Below, piece after piece: positions 5,642-7,315 of a stretch of DNA of 7,315 nucleotides (positions are counted from its first letter, which is position 1; the number at the start of each line of letters is the position of its first letter). Below the pieces are notes generated by a model, which worked only from the letters and a program-made list of their open reading frames with translations, had not been told where the DNA came from and ran no database searches. The DNA is from DAOUMU01 sp034409055 (lineage in GTDB: Bacteria > Chloroflexota > Anaerolineae > 4572-78 > J111), in contig DAOUMU010000168.1 of NCBI GenBank assembly GCA_034409055.1, positions 1 to 7,315 of the forward strand, written 5' to 3'. The position numbers and the translations under genes were made by a program.

Positions 5642-6626
5642 TTGGGAACGACTCAAGAGCTGGGAAGGCTTCTTACTTGTTCTGCTGCTTGTGATCATCG
5701 TCATCAATAGCCTTCAGGCCCCGGCCTATCTCAGTATTGGGAACCAGGTAAATTTGTTTATCCTCTCCATCGAGAAGATCATCGTCGCTCTTGTGATGAC
5801 CTTTATCATCATCAATGCGGAAATCGACTTGTCGGTGGCCTCGATGATGGGCCTGTCAGCCTGCACGCTTGGCTGGCTCCACGAGCAAGGGGTGCCGATT
5901 CCGGTGGCCTTTCTGATAGGACTGTTGGTAGGCGTGCTTGGCGGCCTGTTCAATGGGTTCTGGATTGCCCGTGTTGGCCTGCCGTCGCTGGTGGTCACGC
6001 TGGCTATGCTCATAGGTTTCCGGGGGATGGCTCGTGTTTTACTGGAAGACCGCTCAATTGGAGACTTTCCAAAATGGTTCGATGCCCTGGGACAGCAGCC
6101 ACTTATCGGCCCATTTCCACTGGCTATGATCATCTTCTTCGTTTTACTTGTCATAGCCATCATTATTCTACAATACTCCGGCTTTGGGCGTTACGTTTAT
6201 GTCATCGGCAATAACCGTGAGGTGGCTCGCTATTCGGGGGTGAAAGTGCAGTGGGTGAAGATGATCCTGTTTGTCGCTTCGGGCACAATTGCCGCTTTAG
6301 CCGGGTTGCTATTCGCAGCGCGGCTAGGGGCAGTCCGGGGTGACGTAGCGTTAGGCTTCGAACTGGACATCATCACGATGGTCTTGCTGGGCGGAGTAAG
6401 CATTTTTGGCGGTTCGGGATCGCTCTTTGGCGTACTGTTATCCATCCTGATTGTTCTGAATCTACGCAATGGAATGTCTCTGGCCAACATCACCGGTCAC
6501 GTGCAAACCGGGGTGATTGGTGTCCTCTTGATTCTTTCGGTGCTTATCCCTAACCTGGCCCAAAATGTACGCACAATGTGGAACCGTCGTACGGCTGCGG
6601 CCAAGGCCAGTTCCGAAGTGGGTTAG
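5631..6626 (+). CDS. rhaQ: Sugar ABC transporter permease 2 (rhamnose-type)
   Basis: A 331-residue membrane permease of the same family as its neighbour but clearly divergent. Hydrophobic segments begin at about residue 14. Key blocks are NAEIDLSVAS (62-71), where rhizobial RhaQ has a GEIDLSVA form, VIGNNREVARYSG (191-203), the SGTIAALAGLLFAARLG helix, and LGGVSIFGGSGS (253-264) following a GFELDIITMV stretch. These resemble RhaQ more than ribose permeases, in my reading. ATG 5631 lies inside the end of the previous gene, an 11-nt overlap, with AGGAGG at 5616-5621, so the two permeases should be made in equal amounts. No terminator follows before the binding-protein gene. Confidence 0.82.
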   Translation: MSLSWERLKSWEGFLLVLLLVIIVINSLQAPAYLSIGNQVNLFILSIEKIIVALVMTFIIINAEIDLSVASMMGLSACTLGWLHEQGVPIPVAFLIGLLVGVLGGLFNGFWIARVGLPSLVVTLAMLIGFRGMARVLLEDRSIGDFPKWFDALGQQPLIGPFPLAMIIFFVLLVIAIIILQYSGFGRYVYVIGNNREVARYSGVKVQWVKMILFVASGTIAALAGLLFAARLGAVRGDVALGFELDIITMVLLGGVSIFGGSGSLFGVLLSILIVLNLRNGMSLANITGHVQTGVIGVLLILSVLIPNLAQNVRTMWNRRTAAAKASSEVG

Positions 6627-6640
6627 GTAAATACTTGTGG

Positions 6641-6650
6641 AAGGAGGAGG
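6641..6650 (+). promoter_or_regulatory. Extra Shine-Dalgarno-like sequence with no matching start codon
   Basis: AAGGAGGAGG (6641-6650) lies 15 bases after the permease stop. No ATG, GTG or TTG follows at normal spacing. The frame of the downstream lipoprotein is open back to 6631 and passes ATC at 6655-6657 just behind this motif. It may be a vestigial or ribosome-loading site. Confidence 0.4.
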
Positions 6651-6690
6651 ACCTATCGAGAAAACCTTTTTAATCGTGATTGTGACCTTT

Positions 6691-6696
6691 TATAAT
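6691..6696 (+). promoter_or_regulatory. Possible internal promoter -10 box before the binding-protein gene
   Basis: A perfect TATAAT lies at 6691-6696, but no good -35 box is seen 16-18 bp upstream (about 6667-6674 is T/A-rich only). A start near 6703 would leave a leader of about 18 nt that still includes the AAAGGAGG at 6708-6715. A separate promoter would help make the binding protein in excess over the membrane parts, as is common, but this is weak evidence. Confidence 0.3.
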
Positions 6697-6720
6697 TTCT
6701 ACAAGCCAAAGGAGGAACAA

Positions 6721-7315
6721 ATGAGTAAGTATCGTAACATTGTTGTTATTCTATTAGCCCTGACAATGCTAATACTGGCAAGCTGTGCAGGCCAGCCAAC
6801 ACCGGCTCCGGCAGAAGCTCCTGCGGAGCCAGCCGCTGAAGAGGAAGCAGTCAGCGAACCGGCTCCGGCGGAAGAAGAAGCTGCTGAGGAAGAAGTTGTT
6901 GAAGAGGCACCTGAGCCTTCAGCAGATGCAGGCGTGAAGATGGTGCTGTTGCCCAAGTTCCTGGGTATTCTGGTCTTTGACCAGGCCTATGAAGGCGCTC
7001 TGGAAGCTGCCACAGAAATAGGGAATCCGGCGGAACTCCAGTTCCTGGGCCCAACACCGGAAAACAGCGTGGCCGGACAGATCGAAATTGTGACCACGGC
7101 AGCGACGCAGGGCATGGACGCCATTATGATCTCCAACAATGCCGGTGACCAGATTGTCCCAGCAGCTCAAGCGGCCCGTGATGCCGGCATGACGGTGGTC
7201 ACCTGGGACTCGCCGATTCCCTCGGCCGAAGGGGAACAGGTGTTCATCGCCCAGGTTGACTTTGACGAAACCGGGCAGGTGATGGCGGATATGGCCCTGA
7301 GCATTCTGGGCGAGG
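6721..7315 (+). CDS. rhaS: Sugar-binding lipoprotein of the ABC importer (rhamnose/AI-2 type), partial at the right edge
   Basis: The frame is open from ATG 6721 to the window end, giving 198 residues of an expected 350-400. AAAGGAGG (6708-6715) is correctly spaced. Residues 1-21 form a lipoprotein signal peptide with a hydrophobic core (7-19) and lipobox L19-A20-S21-C22, so Cys22 should be lipidated and anchor the protein outside the membrane. Residues about 25-70 are a spacer almost entirely of Glu, Ala and Pro. The type-1 periplasmic-binding fold starts at about 72 with VKMVLLPKFLG, followed by the blocks LGPTPENSVAGQIEIV, DAIMISNNAGDQIVPA and TVVTWDSP. The GPT…GQIE and WDS blocks are shared by rhamnose-binding RhaS and AI-2-binding LsrB. 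With the DeoR regulator and T-P-Q order I favour rhamnose. The name is the rhizobial one, not the E. coli AraC-type RhaS. The C-terminal lobe is outside the window. Confidence 0.85.
   Translation, partial: MSKYRNIVVILLALTMLILASCAGQPTPAPAEAPAEPAAEEEAVSEPAPAEEEAAEEEVVEEAPEPSADAGVKMVLLPKFLGILVFDQAYEGALEAATEIGNPAELQFLGPTPENSVAGQIEIVTTAATQGMDAIMISNNAGDQIVPAAQAARDAGMTVVTWDSPIPSAEGEQVFIAQVDFDETGQVMADMALSILGE

Noticed and set aside
1..7315. CRISPR array, tRNA, rRNA, insertion sequence or phage genes
   Set aside because: No regularly spaced repeats, no cloverleaf-like sequence, and no transposase, integrase or phage motifs were seen in any frame.

Overview
The window reads as ordinary bacterial chromosome. 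It most resembles Chloroflexota (an Anaerolineae-type, possibly metagenome-assembled genome). The pointers are a substrate-binding lipoprotein whose lipobox is followed by a long Glu/Pro/Ala-rich spacer, strong Shine-Dalgarno sequences, TTG start codons, and short repeat-like inverted sequences between genes. This taxonomic call is inference from style; there is no marker gene in the window.

Left third (1-983). Positions 1-429 are AT-rich and hold no convincing gene. They contain a possible promoter (50-80), a weak hairpin with a T-run (124-145), a pair of short direct repeats (152-196), a run of eight G (334-341) and a good promoter (351-379). That promoter serves a small gene (430-738) for a two-CxxC zinc-ribbon protein with a Lys/Ala-rich tail. 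After it come three interleaved inverted repeats (736-905) and a clear intrinsic terminator (911-943).

Middle (984-2156). A single gene encodes a two-domain protein: an N-terminal domain of the CinA C-terminal (PncC) type that appears to have lost its catalytic serine, and a C-terminal HxGH/ISSTxIR nucleotidyltransferase domain. This is the least understood gene here. The same architecture appears, from memory, in a plant protein family.

Right half (2153-7315). This is a sugar-import operon on the + strand: a DeoR-family repressor (2246-3016), a double-domain sugar ABC ATPase (3066-4580), two permeases (4577-5641 and 5631-6626), and a periplasmic-type solute-binding lipoprotein that runs off the right edge (6721-7315). 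Gene content and protein motifs fit best with the rhizobial-type L-rhamnose importer RhaTPQ plus RhaS under a DeoR-type RhaR. The related AI-2 (Lsr) importer is the main alternative. A near-consensus promoter begins inside the stop codon of the upstream gene. It is followed at once by nested palindromes built from TTTCG/CGAAA half-sites, a likely operator for the DeoR protein. The expected model is repression when the sugar is absent, release when a sugar-derived phosphate binds the repressor, and import by a complex of one asymmetric ATPase, two different permeases and a membrane-anchored binding protein. Catabolic genes would be expected to the right of the window.
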